A stretch of DNA of 64,000 nucleotides, taken from assembly GCF_037911585.1 (NCBI RefSeq), contig NZ_JBAJNS010000001.1, forward strand, positions 3,900,001 through 3,964,000, written 5' to 3'. Made by a program: the position numbers and the translations under genes. The notes beneath the pieces are model-generated. The model worked only from the letters and a program-made list of their open reading frames with translations, was not told the origin of the DNA and made no database searches. This DNA is from Streptomyces sp. GSL17-111 (GTDB taxonomy: Bacteria; Actinomycetota; Actinomycetes; Streptomycetales; Streptomycetaceae). Shown one piece after another: positions 53,345-62,293 of this stretch (positions are counted from its first letter, which is position 1; every line of letters begins with the position of its first letter).

Positions 53345-54739
53345 ATGAGCACCACGGAGCGTCCTCGAATCCTCGTCGTAGGTGGTGGGTACGTCGGTCT
53401 GTATGCAGCGCGCCGCATATTGAAGAAGATGCGGTACGGCGAGGCGACGGTGACCGTCGTCGACCCGCGCTCCTACATGACGTACCAGCCCTTCCTCCCC
53501 GAAGCCGCCGCCGGCTCCATCTCCCCCCGCCACGTCGTGGTGCCGCTGCGCCGCGTGCTGCCCAAGGCGGAGGTTCTCACCGGCCGGGTGACGGAGATCG
53601 ACCAGGACCGGAAGGTGGCCACCGTCACCCCGCTGGTCGGCGAGGCCTACGAGCTGCCCTTCGACTACCTCGTCGTCGCGCTCGGCGCCGTCTCCCGCAC
53701 CTTCCCGATCCCCGGCCTGGCCGAGCAGGGCATCGGCATGAAGGGCGTGGAGGAGGCCATCGGGCTGCGCAACCACGTCCTGGAGCAGCTCGACAAGGCC
53801 GACTCCACGCAGGACGAGGAGATCCGCCGGAAGGCGCTGACCTTCGTCTTCGTCGGCGGCGGGTTCGCCGGTGCCGAGACGGTCGGTGAGGTCGAGGACC
53901 TGGCGCGGGACGCCGCGAAGTACTACCCGAGCATCAAGCGCGAGGACATGCGGTTCATCCTCGTCGACGTGGCCGACAAGATCCTCCCCGAGGTCGGCCC
54001 GGAGCTTGGCACGTGGGGCCTGGAACACCTCCAGAAGCGCGGTGTCGAGGTCTACCTCAAGACCGGTATGGACTCCTGCGTGGACGGCCACGTGGTCCTG
54101 AACAACGGTCTGGAGGCGGACTCCAACACCATCGTGTGGACCGCCGGCGTCAAGCCCAACCCGGTGCTCTCCCGCTACGGCCTGCCGCTCGGCCCGCGCG
54201 GCCACGTCGACACGCAGCCGACCCTCCAGGTCACCGGCACCGACTACATCTGGGCCGCCGGCGACAACGCGCAGATCCCCGACCTCGCCGCGCGCGCGGC
54301 GGGCGTCGAGAACGCCTGGTGCCCGCCGAACGCCCAGCACGCGCTGCGCCAGGCCAAGGTGCTCGGCGACAACGTGATCTCCGGCATGCGGGGCTTCCCG
54401 CAGGGCGACTACAAGCACGCCAACAAGGGTGCGGTGGCCGGTCTCGGCCTGCACAAGGGCGTCGCGATGATCGTCGTCGGCAAGTCCAAGATCCGGCTCA
54501 AGGGCCGCCTCGCCTGGTACATGCACCGCGCGTACCACGGCATGGCCGTCCCGACGTGGAACCGCAAGATCCGCGTCTTCGCCGACTGGACGCTCGGCAT
54601 GTTCCTCAAGCGCGAGGTCGTCTCGCTCGGCGCGATGGAGAACCCGCGCGAGGAGTTCTACGAGGCCGCCCGACCGGTCCCGGCCGCGGCATCCGCCGGA
54701 GCGAAGGACGCCGACCGCACCAAGGCCCGCGCCTCGTAA
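53345..54739 (+). CDS. ndh: Type II NADH dehydrogenase
   Basis: 464 residues. FAD site ILVVGGGYVGLYAARR at the N-terminus, NADH site FVFVGGGFAGAETVGE (about residue 170), and the second FAD element YIWAAGDNAQIPD. The C-terminal region (GRLAWYMHRAYHGMAVPTWNRKIRVFADWTLGMF) is the membrane-binding part. Passes electrons from NADH to menaquinone without pumping protons. Two Rex-like sites lie upstream. Confidence 0.95.
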   Translation: MSTTERPRILVVGGGYVGLYAARRILKKMRYGEATVTVVDPRSYMTYQPFLPEAAAGSISPRHVVVPLRRVLPKAEVLTGRVTEIDQDRKVATVTPLVGEAYELPFDYLVVALGAVSRTFPIPGLAEQGIGMKGVEEAIGLRNHVLEQLDKADSTQDEEIRRKALTFVFVGGGFAGAETVGEVEDLARDAAKYYPSIKREDMRFILVDVADKILPEVGPELGTWGLEHLQKRGVEVYLKTGMDSCVDGHVVLNNGLEADSNTIVWTAGVKPNPVLSRYGLPLGPRGHVDTQPTLQVTGTDYIWAAGDNAQIPDLAARAAGVENAWCPPNAQHALRQAKVLGDNVISGMRGFPQGDYKHANKGAVAGLGLHKGVAMIVVGKSKIRLKGRLAWYMHRAYHGMAVPTWNRKIRVFADWTLGMFLKREVVSLGAMENPREEFYEAARPVPAAASAGAKDADRTKARAS

Positions 54740-54794
54740 CGCCGCGCGGCCGAAGAGCCGAGGAGCCGGAGCCGCACGGCCCGGCAGCACGCCC

Positions 54795-54834
54795 GCAGGG
54801 GCCGCCCTCCATCCGTGGGGAGGGCGGCCCCTGC
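54795..54834. terminator. Strong bidirectional hairpin between ndh and the DsbA-like gene
   Basis: Perfect 16-bp stem (54795-54810 with 54819-54834) and 8-base loop between convergent stops at 54739 and 54851. Confidence 0.9.
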
Positions 54835-54850
54835 GGCGTGTCCCGTGCGC

Positions 54851-55507
54851 TCAGCGCTTCACCAGGCGGTTCCACACCGAGGGGTCGTAGGCGGTGATCA
54901 CGGGTGCGGGGGTGCCCTTCGGCCAGGTGAAGGTGACGCCGGGGTTGTGGACGTCCGAGCCGTCGGGCAGGAAGAGGTGCGGGCTGCCCTGCACGGCCGG
55001 TCCCCGGGCCTCCTCCCACTGGGCGAAGACGTCGGCCCGGTGGGTGCCCCGGCGCAGCGCGGTCTCGAGGCGTTCGGCGTCCACGAGCGGGCACCGCGCC
55101 GCGACGGCGACGACCTCGGTGTGCACGCTGACGCAGCGGGACTCGGCGTAGAGGGCGTGCCGCAGCGCGGCGTCGAGCTGGTCGCTCGCGGCGTACCCGT
55201 CGAGGTGCTTGGCGGCCTGCACGGCCTCCATGGCAAGCAGTGTGGTCACCGGGTACTCGGCGTCCGGGCGGCTCCAGGGCCGCCAGCCGAGGGCGGGCTC
55301 GACCTCCGCGACGACGGCGATCTCCGGGTCGAGGATGTGCTTGGGGGTGGGGCGGGCGTTGAACAGCTCCAGCGGAAACGCGCGGTGGTCGACGGCCGGT
55401 TCGACGCCCTCCTCGCGGGCGGCCCGCCGCAGGTGGTGCAGGGCCAGGGAGGCCCAGGGGCAGCCGAGGTCCGAGTAGACGGTGATGCGGTGGGCGTCGG
55501 TGCTCAT
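54851..55507 (-). CDS. DsbA/FrnE-family oxidoreductase-like protein lacking the second Cys
   Basis: 218 residues from ATG 55507. ITVYSDLGCPWASLALHHLRRA opens the thioredoxin fold, but the family's CPWC is CPWA, leaving a single Cys. GSPHLFLPDGSDVHNPGV is the cis-Pro region. No signal peptide, so it is cytosolic, as FrnE-like proteins are. With one Cys it may act as a glutathione/mycothiol-type or isomerase-like enzyme instead of a disulfide oxidase. Separated by a terminator from the operon upstream. Confidence 0.8.
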   Translation of the reverse strand: MSTDAHRITVYSDLGCPWASLALHHLRRAAREEGVEPAVDHRAFPLELFNARPTPKHILDPEIAVVAEVEPALGWRPWSRPDAEYPVTTLLAMEAVQAAKHLDGYAASDQLDAALRHALYAESRCVSVHTEVVAVAARCPLVDAERLETALRRGTHRADVFAQWEEARGPAVQGSPHLFLPDGSDVHNPGVTFTWPKGTPAPVITAYDPSVWNRLVKR

Positions 55508-55543
55508 CGGTGCTCCCGTTCTTCGGATCTTCGGGCTTCCGGA

Positions 55544-55578
55544 TCGTCGGGCGTGCGCGCGTCGTCGGGCGTGCGCGC
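55544..55578. repeat. Two copies of an 18-bp direct repeat
   Basis: TCGTCGGGCGTGCGCGC at 55544-55560 and 55562-55578, in the gap upstream of the DsbA-like gene. Likely slippage product. Confidence 0.8.
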
Positions 55579-55604
55579 GTCGCGTCGTGGTGGGTGACGT
55601 GCCG

Positions 55605-55648
55605 CGCGCGCCGTCACGGCGGAACGGGGTCCGCCGTGACGGCGCGCG
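55605..55648 (-). terminator. Terminator at the end of the C-nucleoside-type operon
   Basis: Perfect 19-bp stem (55605-55623 with 55630-55648) with a 6-base loop, 34 bases after the amidohydrolase stop. It separates that operon from the DsbA-like gene. Confidence 0.9.
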
Positions 55649-55682
55649 GCCCGGCCGGGGAGGGTGACCGGGCGGGTGGGCG

Positions 55683-57167
55683 TCAGAGCGTGACGCGGTC
55701 GGGGTCCGCCGCCTGCTCCGCCGCACGCGGCTGGGCCGGGGGCGGCGGCGGGACGGCCGTGGCGTGCTCGGAGGGCACCGGGTCCGGGAGGACGGGACGC
55801 TCGGCGTCCAGCCAGATCCCGGTCGGCGTGCCGAAGCGCGGCGTCTCCTCGCGGCCGTCGTAGACGATCTCGCCGCGCCGGACGGTCAGCTCGGGGCGTC
55901 CGGTGAAGGTCCAGCCCTCGTACGCCGACCAGCCGACCTTCGCCTGGGCGTGCTCGGCGGACATGATCCACGTCGTGTCCGGGTCGAAGACCGAGAAGTC
56001 GGCGTCCAGGCCGACGGCGATGCGGCCCTTGCGCGCCGTCAGTCCGAACAGCTCGGCGGGACGCTCGGCGGCGATCCGGGCGATGCGGACCATGACCTCG
56101 TCCTGCGGCATCTCCGGGTAGCGGCGCCGCATCCCGGTGTGCAGGGCGAGGAGCATCTCCTGGGTGCCGGGCAGCCCGGGCGGGGCGTCCGCGACGGCGA
56201 GGACCTTCTCCTCCTTGGTGTGCGGCGCGTGGTCGCTGCCGATGGTGGCGACGCCGCCGTCCATGACGGCCTCCCACAGCCGTCCCTGGTCCTTCAGGCA
56301 GCGGATCGCGGGGCGCAGCCGGATGCGGGCCCCCAGCCGCTGCGTGTCGGGCGCGGAGAAGGACAGGTGGTGCGGGGTGACCTCGTAGGTGATCGGCAGG
56401 CCGATCCGGTTCGCGGCCTTCAGCATGTCCGACTCCTCGGAGGAGGAGACGTGCAGGATGTGCGCCGCGGTGCCGTACTTGCGGACCAGGTCGATGACGC
56501 GGGAGGAGGCGACGATGCCGCCGCTGCGCGGGTGCGCGGACTCGTAGGCGTCGTAGCCGGCCGGGGGCTCCTGGGACTCGTCGATCAGCGAGAAGACGCC
56601 GTCGTCCTCGGCGTGCAGCACGAGCCGGATGCCGTGCTCGGCGGCGATGGCGAAGATGCGGTCCAGGACCACCGGGTCGCGGATGATGTTGGGCGCGGTG
56701 TGGTGGCCGGTCATGAAGACCTTCACCGAGGTGGCCTGCCGGGGTTCGAGCCGGCGCAGGTTCTCCACGCTGTCGACGGTGACGCCCATGTGGAACCGGT
56801 AGTCGACGAGCGAGTGGCCCGCGACCAGGGCCGACTTGTCCGCCGCCGCCTCCGGCTCGACGAGCGGCGGCTCGGTGTTGGGCATGTCGATGACGGTCGT
56901 CACGCCGCCCGCCGCGGCGGCCCGGCTGCCGTGCGCCCAGTCCTCCTTGTGGGTGAGACCGGGGGTGCGGAAGTGGACGTGCGAGTCGATCAGTCCGGGC
57001 AGCAGGTACCTGCCGCCCGCGTCGATCGTCCGCTCGCCCTGCGGGGCCGCGCCGGCGGCGAAGATCGTGGCGATCCGCTCCCCCGACACCGCCACTCCAC
57101 CGTCGTGCACCCCGTCGGGCGTCACCACCCGTGCACCGGTGATGACGAGATCGTGGTTAGTGCTCAC
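55683..57167 (-). CDS. Dihydroorotase/allantoinase-like cyclic amidohydrolase
   Basis: 494 residues from GTG 57167 (AGGAGGAGCG before it). Metal ligands visible: HVHFR, Lys in TSVKVFMTG, His in LVLHAED, His in HILHVSS, Asp in GSDHAPH. About 40 residues of Pro-rich tail extend beyond the usual C-terminus. Such enzymes open or close cyclic amides (dihydroorotate, hydantoin, allantoin). Being last in an operon with a C-glycosidase and an amidotransferase, it may close or open an imide or uracil-like ring; that is inference, and pyrC for primary metabolism is not expected here. Confidence 0.85.
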   Translation of the reverse strand: MSTNHDLVITGARVVTPDGVHDGGVAVSGERIATIFAAGAAPQGERTIDAGGRYLLPGLIDSHVHFRTPGLTHKEDWAHGSRAAAAGGVTTVIDMPNTEPPLVEPEAAADKSALVAGHSLVDYRFHMGVTVDSVENLRRLEPRQATSVKVFMTGHHTAPNIIRDPVVLDRIFAIAAEHGIRLVLHAEDDGVFSLIDESQEPPAGYDAYESAHPRSGGIVASSRVIDLVRKYGTAAHILHVSSSEESDMLKAANRIGLPITYEVTPHHLSFSAPDTQRLGARIRLRPAIRCLKDQGRLWEAVMDGGVATIGSDHAPHTKEEKVLAVADAPPGLPGTQEMLLALHTGMRRRYPEMPQDEVMVRIARIAAERPAELFGLTARKGRIAVGLDADFSVFDPDTTWIMSAEHAQAKVGWSAYEGWTFTGRPELTVRRGEIVYDGREETPRFGTPTGIWLDAERPVLPDPVPSEHATAVPPPPPAQPRAAEQAADPDRVTL

Positions 57168-57239
57168 CGCTCCTCCTGTCGTGTAAGGCGCCGCCGGTCC
57201 GTTGACCGGCGGGCCCGCCGTTCGGCGTTCCGTGTCGTG

Positions 57240-57325
57240 GTGCGGGTCTCGTGCGGGTCGTGCGGGTGGTGCGGGTCGTGCGGGTTCCTCGTGCGGGTCG
57301 TGCGGGTGGTGCGGGTCGTGCAGGG
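57240..57325. repeat. GTGCGGGT tandem array with a 31-bp duplication
   Basis: At least eight GTGCGGGT units. A 31-base block at 57251-57281 recurs exactly at 57291-57321, 40 bases apart. It fills the gap between the flavoprotein and amidohydrolase genes. Confidence 0.85.
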
Positions 57326-57349
57326 CTGCCGGGCGTGGACGTCAGGACG

Positions 57350-58495
57350 TCAGGACGTCCAGGGGGCGCTCACCAGCTCCCGGCAGAGGTCGTTGATCGG
57401 GCCCATCAGGCCCACCGCCCGGGCGTCCCGGGCCAGCTTGTTCAGCGGGTGGTCGCGCAGGAACCCGGCGCTGCCCAGCAGCCGCAGCGCCTCGGCGGTG
57501 ACCTCTTCGGAGACCTGGGAGGCGTGCAGCTTGCTGTGCAGGGTGGTGACCCCGGGGTCGGCGGTGTCCCGGCGGCCGGAGCTGTCCACCAGCGCGCGGG
57601 CGGCGCAGACCTTGGCCTCCAGGTCCACCAGCCGGTAGCGAACGGCCTGCGCGCCGTCGAGGCCGCGCCGGACGGCGTGCGTGTACGCGAGTCGGTACGC
57701 CGCTTCGGCGATGCCCAGGGAGACCGCGCCGAGCGTGGCCCCGGACTCGCGGACGCCGGCGATGATGCGCACCGCGTCGCCCACCGGGCCCAGGACGGCG
57801 GAGTCGGCCACCCGGCAGCCCGCCAGCTCGACGAAGCCGGTGGCGGAGGCCCGCATGCCCACGAGGTCCATGCCCGTGTTGGCGACGAGCCCGGGGTTGT
57901 CGGCCTCGATCAGGTAGAACGTCTGCCCGTCGCTGCCGTAGGTGGAGATCGTCCGCGTCGGCTCCGAGGACTGGGCGAGCACGAGGTAGACCTGGGCGAG
58001 TCCGGCGCCGGTGGTGAAGGTCTTGGCGCCGTCGAGCACCCAGGCGCCGTCCACCCGGCGGGCCTTGGTGGCCAGGTTGCGCTTGTCGGCGCCGGCGCCC
58101 GACTCGCTCCAGGCGGACGCCGCGATCCAGGAGCCGTCCGCCAGCTTCGGCAGGTACCTGTCCCGCTGCGCGGGCGTGCCCCACTCGCTGATCCGGGCAC
58201 TCACGGCGTAGTGCTGGAACAGGATGATGGCGACCGACGGGTCGGCGGTGGCGACCAGTTCGATGAGCCGGTTGGTCAGTTCGGCGTCCCCGCCGTGGCC
58301 GCCGTACTCCGTGCCGATCGCGGCGCCGAGGACGCCCGAGGAGCGCAGTGCCTCGAACACCGCCTCCGGCAGGGCGTCGTCGGTGTCCGCCTGCGGCGCG
58401 CAGCGCCGCAGGGTCTCGCACAGCTCCGCGTAACGCCCGGCGAGTTCCGTCCGCGTGGGGACGGCCGGCCGGGTCAGACCGTCAGCGGTTGCCAT
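57350..58495 (-). CDS. Acyl-CoA dehydrogenase-fold flavoprotein without the usual catalytic Glu
   Basis: 381 residues from ATG 58495. SxWSESGAGADKRN and the beta-barrel region ARRVDGAWVLDGAKTFTTGAG give the FAD/substrate fold, and LRLLGSAGFLRDHPLNKLARDARA the C-terminal helices. Where acyl-CoA dehydrogenases have YEGTxE, this has GLMGPIND, so the base is missing. Relatives in natural product pathways act as flavin monooxygenases or desaturate carrier-bound or free acids. Start lies within the end of the PrpF-like gene (22-base overlap). Confidence 0.85.
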   Translation of the reverse strand: MATADGLTRPAVPTRTELAGRYAELCETLRRCAPQADTDDALPEAVFEALRSSGVLGAAIGTEYGGHGGDAELTNRLIELVATADPSVAIILFQHYAVSARISEWGTPAQRDRYLPKLADGSWIAASAWSESGAGADKRNLATKARRVDGAWVLDGAKTFTTGAGLAQVYLVLAQSSEPTRTISTYGSDGQTFYLIEADNPGLVANTGMDLVGMRASATGFVELAGCRVADSAVLGPVGDAVRIIAGVRESGATLGAVSLGIAEAAYRLAYTHAVRRGLDGAQAVRYRLVDLEAKVCAARALVDSSGRRDTADPGVTTLHSKLHASQVSEEVTAEALRLLGSAGFLRDHPLNKLARDARAVGLMGPINDLCRELVSAPWTS

Positions 58496-59523
58496 GCCGT
58501 TTCCTCCTTGTAGTCGTAGTTCTTCAGCGAGCCGATGCAGTGCGGCTCGTCGAGCTGGGCCAGCTTGCGGCTGACGCTGACCCAGTGCAGGGTGTCGGCG
58601 CCGTCGCCCCGGCCCGCGACGGACGCGGCGGCGGCGGTGGACCCGCCCGGGGTGTCGATCTCGATGACGCCGCGCTGGAGCCCCGCCTCGCGGGCCAGCC
58701 GCTCGGGCACGGTGCCGGGGATGCTGGCGGCGCCGGCCAGGCAGGTGGTGCCGGTCAGCGCGATGCTGGGGTGCCATTTGGGCACCGAGATCGCCCGCAC
58801 GGCCAGCCGTCCGGGGGTGTATCCGCCGACGGCGGCGATCTTCGGGAAGACGCCGTCGGTGGGCCACTGGAGCAGTTCGGCGGCGGCGACGCGGATCTCC
58901 AGCATCTGGGCGAACGTTTCGTCGCCGGCCCCGAAGAGCTTCTCCTCGGTGTCCAGGCCCAACTCCGTGGCGTCGACGAAGACGTAGGGGTTGCCCATGG
59001 AGACCAGGGACGCCGCCTGCACGCCGCTCGGCGTCAGCAGCTGGTCGACGGGGTTGCCGGTGAGCAGCAGGTCGTCCAGCCGGGCCCCGGCGTCCTGGAG
59101 GAAGTGCACGGTGAAGCTGCCGCTGCGCCGCCGCGCCTCGTCGACCTCGACGACGACCTGGTCGCCGTTGTTCAGCACCCGCACCCGCACCCGCCCGCCG
59201 GGGGCGAGCCGGGGGAGCCACGCCTGGCCGTCGGCCGCGACGACCGACGCCAGGATCGAGTGGCCGCAGTTCCCGTTGAAGTCGAACCGGTCGACGCCGG
59301 TGGGCAGCCCCTGCACGAACCGGTAGTCCAGGTCGTACAGGGGGTGTTCGGACGGTTCGACCAGGGCGAACTTCAGGATGTCCTCGCGTCCGTGCTCCTC
59401 CAGCCACTCGCGCACGCGGGTGAGCACCGGGCGCAGCTCCCCGTGGTCCTTGGGCAGTTGCCGCTGGTCCAGCACGAGCGTGGGAGTGGGTGCTCCCACG
59501 GCACGCGCGATGTATCCGATCAC
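58474..59523 (-). CDS. PrpF-like isomerase/tautomerase
   Basis: 349 residues from GTG 59523 (GTGA overlap). The diaminopimelate-epimerase-like fold is marked by RFDFNGNCGHSILA (catalytic Cys) and a second half with TGTTCLAGAASIPGTVPE (second Cys region) and VIEIDTPGGSTAAAA. PrpF members isomerise aconitate or oxalomesaconate-type unsaturated acids by proton transfer. Here it likely shifts a double bond in a small di- or tricarboxylate amide. Confidence 0.82.
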   Translation of the reverse strand: MIGYIARAVGAPTPTLVLDQRQLPKDHGELRPVLTRVREWLEEHGREDILKFALVEPSEHPLYDLDYRFVQGLPTGVDRFDFNGNCGHSILASVVAADGQAWLPRLAPGGRVRVRVLNNGDQVVVEVDEARRRSGSFTVHFLQDAGARLDDLLLTGNPVDQLLTPSGVQAASLVSMGNPYVFVDATELGLDTEEKLFGAGDETFAQMLEIRVAAAELLQWPTDGVFPKIAAVGGYTPGRLAVRAISVPKWHPSIALTGTTCLAGAASIPGTVPERLAREAGLQRGVIEIDTPGGSTAAAASVAGRGDGADTLHWVSVSRKLAQLDEPHCIGSLKNYDYKEETAWQPLTV

Positions 59524-61349
59524 ACCGCCACCTCCGGGACTCGGTCGTCGAGAACGCGCTGTGCGGGGATGGCCGAGCAGAACTGCTCCAGCCACAGTTC
59601 GTGAACCATCAGGGACCAGATCGCCATCGAGGCCCGGTCGTTCGGGGCCGTCGCCTGGGCCTGGAAGAGGGCCTCCACCTGCTGCGGGTCCAGCTGGCCC
59701 CGCCGGCGCAGCCGGCTCGGGGCGAGCAGGTCGCGCGCGTACTCCATGAGCGCCTGGCCCGGCTGGAGCATCGCGGTGACGGGCAGCGTGAAGGGCTGCT
59801 TGGGCCGGTTGATGACGGAGGCGGGCAGTCGCCCGTCCGCGGCCGCGTACAGGACGCGCTTGCGCTTGCCGTCGGCCACCTTGAGGCCGGCCCGCAGGGT
59901 GCGGGCGTAGCGCACGACGCTGGGCTGGCAGAACGGCAGCCGCACCTCGACGGAGGCGGACATGCTCAGGTGGTCGACGCGGCGCAGGTGGTAGGACGGC
60001 AGCCGCCGGCCGATCTCGAACTCGGTGAGCGTCGACATCGTGTCCGGCTCGGTGCTCGCCCGCAGCTCCTCGGCGATCTCCTCCGAGACCGAGCCGTGGT
60101 CCGCGACGAAGGACCGGTAGTCGGAGGTGTAGAGCCGCTCCCGCAGCGTGGACGGCACCGCCGCGAGCGCCTCGACGTAGGCGGGCACCCAGTCCGTGCC
60201 GAAGGGGGCGTGGACGGCCTTGTAGATGCGGTCGTATCCGCCGAACAGCTCGTCGGCCGCGTCGCCGGTGATGGCGACCTTGAACCCGGCGTCGCGCACG
60301 GCGGCGAACAGCGCGTGGGTGCTCAGGGTGATCGGGTCGGCGTTGGGCTGGCCGAGGTGCCAGACGACGTCGGAGAGCAGGGACGGGAAGGTGGCCGGGT
60401 CGATCTCCACCTGGTGGTGCCGGGTGCCGGCGTACTCGGCCACCTCACGGGCGAACGCCCGCTCGTCGGACGGCCAGGTGCCGGTGTAGGCGATGTTGAA
60501 GGAGTGCAGGTCGCGCACCTTCTCGGCGGCCAGCACAGTGACGAAGCTGGAGTCCAGGCCGCCGCTGGTGATGGCGGAGACGGGCACGTCGGCCTCGGTG
60601 AGCCGGTGCGTCTCGGTGCGCAGCAGGTCGAGGACGTGGGCGGCGGCCTCCGGCTCCGAGCAGTGCGGGGAGCGGGCCGCACCGGTGACCGCCCGGGTGG
60701 TCGTGCGCAGGCCGCCTTCACGCGTCACCTTCACCGTCACGGCGGGCGGCAGCACCCGGACGCCCTCGAACATGGTCTGCTCGCCGAACGGCGTCTTCGT
60801 GGCGAGGTAGGCGTCCAGCCCGCCCTCCCACGGCGTCGCGCGCACGTTGCGGAAGGACAGCAGCGCCGGGAGTTCGGAGGCGAAGTACAGGTGCCGCCGG
60901 GCGGCGTCCCAGTGGTAGTACAGCGGCTTCATGCCGACCTCGTCGGTCACCAGCCACAGCGTGGGCTCGTCGCGCAGGTCCACCAGCGCGATCGAGTACA
61001 TGCCGTCCAGGTGCTCGGCGAAGTCCGGTCCGTACTCGGCGTACAGGGCGGGGATGACGGAGCCGTCGCAGGTGTCGGTGAAGTGGTGGCCCCGGGCCCG
61101 CAGCTTCTCGCGCAGCTCGTTGTGGTTGTAGATCTCGCCGTTGAACACGGCGATGATGTCCCGGCCCAGGGTGTAGGGCTGGTCACCGCCGTCGAGGTCC
61201 ATGATGGCCAGGCGGTTGTTGCCCAGCGCCCAGCCCGGTCCGCAGCGGTGGGTCTGGGCGTCCGGCCCGCCGTGCCGCTGGGCGGCGGCGACGGCGCGCA
61301 GTTCGTTGGGCGTGGCCTGGGCGTCGAAGTGGCCGAAGATCCTGCACAT
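59520..61349 (-). CDS. Asparagine synthetase-like (AsnB-type) amidotransferase
   Basis: 609 residues. Class II glutaminase with Cys2 (MCRIFG), NNRLAIMDL and FNGEIYNH; then the ATP site SGGLDSS and synthetase region ending in DHLSMSASVEVRLPF. Adds ammonia from glutamine to a carboxylate activated as acyl-AMP. In this operon it probably builds the amide or imide nitrogen of a heterocycle rather than free asparagine. Confidence 0.9.
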   Translation of the reverse strand: MCRIFGHFDAQATPNELRAVAAAQRHGGPDAQTHRCGPGWALGNNRLAIMDLDGGDQPYTLGRDIIAVFNGEIYNHNELREKLRARGHHFTDTCDGSVIPALYAEYGPDFAEHLDGMYSIALVDLRDEPTLWLVTDEVGMKPLYYHWDAARRHLYFASELPALLSFRNVRATPWEGGLDAYLATKTPFGEQTMFEGVRVLPPAVTVKVTREGGLRTTTRAVTGAARSPHCSEPEAAAHVLDLLRTETHRLTEADVPVSAITSGGLDSSFVTVLAAEKVRDLHSFNIAYTGTWPSDERAFAREVAEYAGTRHHQVEIDPATFPSLLSDVVWHLGQPNADPITLSTHALFAAVRDAGFKVAITGDAADELFGGYDRIYKAVHAPFGTDWVPAYVEALAAVPSTLRERLYTSDYRSFVADHGSVSEEIAEELRASTEPDTMSTLTEFEIGRRLPSYHLRRVDHLSMSASVEVRLPFCQPSVVRYARTLRAGLKVADGKRKRVLYAAADGRLPASVINRPKQPFTLPVTAMLQPGQALMEYARDLLAPSRLRRRGQLDPQQVEALFQAQATAPNDRASMAIWSLMVHELWLEQFCSAIPAQRVLDDRVPEVAV

Positions 61350-61356
61350 CTGTCAA

Positions 61357-62157
61357 TCACCGAACCTTTGTCGATACACCGGCACGCTCGTAGAGGACCG
61401 GGTCGAAGGGAGTGGGGCCGCCGCAGGTGGCGAAGCGCGGGGCCGAGGGATCGTCGACGGGGTGCCGGGTGCCGTGCGGCACGCCGGGCGGCGCGTACAG
61501 CACGTCGCCGGGCCGGGCGTCGTACCACGCGCCGTCCAGGTGGAGCTGCCCCTCGCCCTCGAAGGCGAAGAAGGCCTCCTCGCTCTCCGGGTGGACGTGC
61601 ACGTTGAAGTACTCGCCGGGCTGCATGAAGCCGCAGTGCAGGCACAGTTGGGGCGAGCCCGTGCCGGGCCAGAAGAGGAAGTTCATCGTGGCGGTCCTGT
61701 CGGACGCCTCGTCGTTCCCGACGCCGGTGAAGCCCTTCAGCTGCGTCTCCTCGTTCCACAGCCGGGAGAAGCGGCGCGGCGCGGTGCCGGGGGAGCGGTC
61801 CGCGCGCAGGGTGGTGTGCCACACGTAGGCGGTCAGACCCGCGTCCTCGGCCGTCAGCCCGTAGGCGTCCCCGGTCGGTGCGTAGACGGTGTCGGCCCGC
61901 TCGACGCGCTGCTCCGCCGCTCCGGATGCGGCGGTGCCGGAGCCGGCGAAGACGACGACGACGTTCTCCTCGGCGACCGACTCCTTCGGCCGCCAGGCAC
62001 CGCCCGGCGGTATGCGCACGACGTCCAGGCGGACGATCCGCGCGCCCAGGTGCGGGCCGACCGCCGTGGCGACGGCGCAGCCCTCACGCGGCTGGAACTC
62101 CAGCGCGCTCGCGGAGATCACGGCACCCCGTGCCGTTGCGGTACTGGTGGGCGTCAT
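61357..62157 (-). CDS. Bicupin protein, probable metal-dependent oxygenase
   Basis: 266 residues from ATG 62157. The first cupin half (about residues 10-130) has lost most metal ligands. The second (about residues 150-255) has FNVHVHPESEEAFFAFEGEG (HxH-x-E) and VLYAPPGVPHG (distal His), the 3-His-1-Glu site of Fe/Mn dioxygenases. Eight bases separate it from the AsnB gene. Its likely role is to oxidise or open a ring; alternatives are isomerase or hydrolase cupins. Confidence 0.8.
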   Translation of the reverse strand: MTPTSTATARGAVISASALEFQPREGCAVATAVGPHLGARIVRLDVVRIPPGGAWRPKESVAEENVVVVFAGSGTAASGAAEQRVERADTVYAPTGDAYGLTAEDAGLTAYVWHTTLRADRSPGTAPRRFSRLWNEETQLKGFTGVGNDEASDRTATMNFLFWPGTGSPQLCLHCGFMQPGEYFNVHVHPESEEAFFAFEGEGQLHLDGAWYDARPGDVLYAPPGVPHGTRHPVDDPSAPRFATCGGPTPFDPVLYERAGVSTKVR

Positions 62158-62293
62158 GGCGAGGTCCTCTCGTTCTTCGGGTGCCGGAGGCCGGGCCGGG
62201 AGGGTTCCGGCGGGCGCGGTGGTCTCGACGGGGCCGCGCGAGGGTCGGCGCGGTCGGCGGTGCGCGGTGGTGACGCCTCGCGTCTCGGGCCGC

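Noticed and set aside
55683..57167. Primary-metabolism pyrC
   Set aside because: It has dihydroorotase-like ligands, but no pyrB/carA neighbours and it ends an operon of secondary-metabolite type; called only as a family member.
57240..57325. CRISPR array candidate
   Set aside because: Units are too short, have no unique spacers and no cas genes are in the window.
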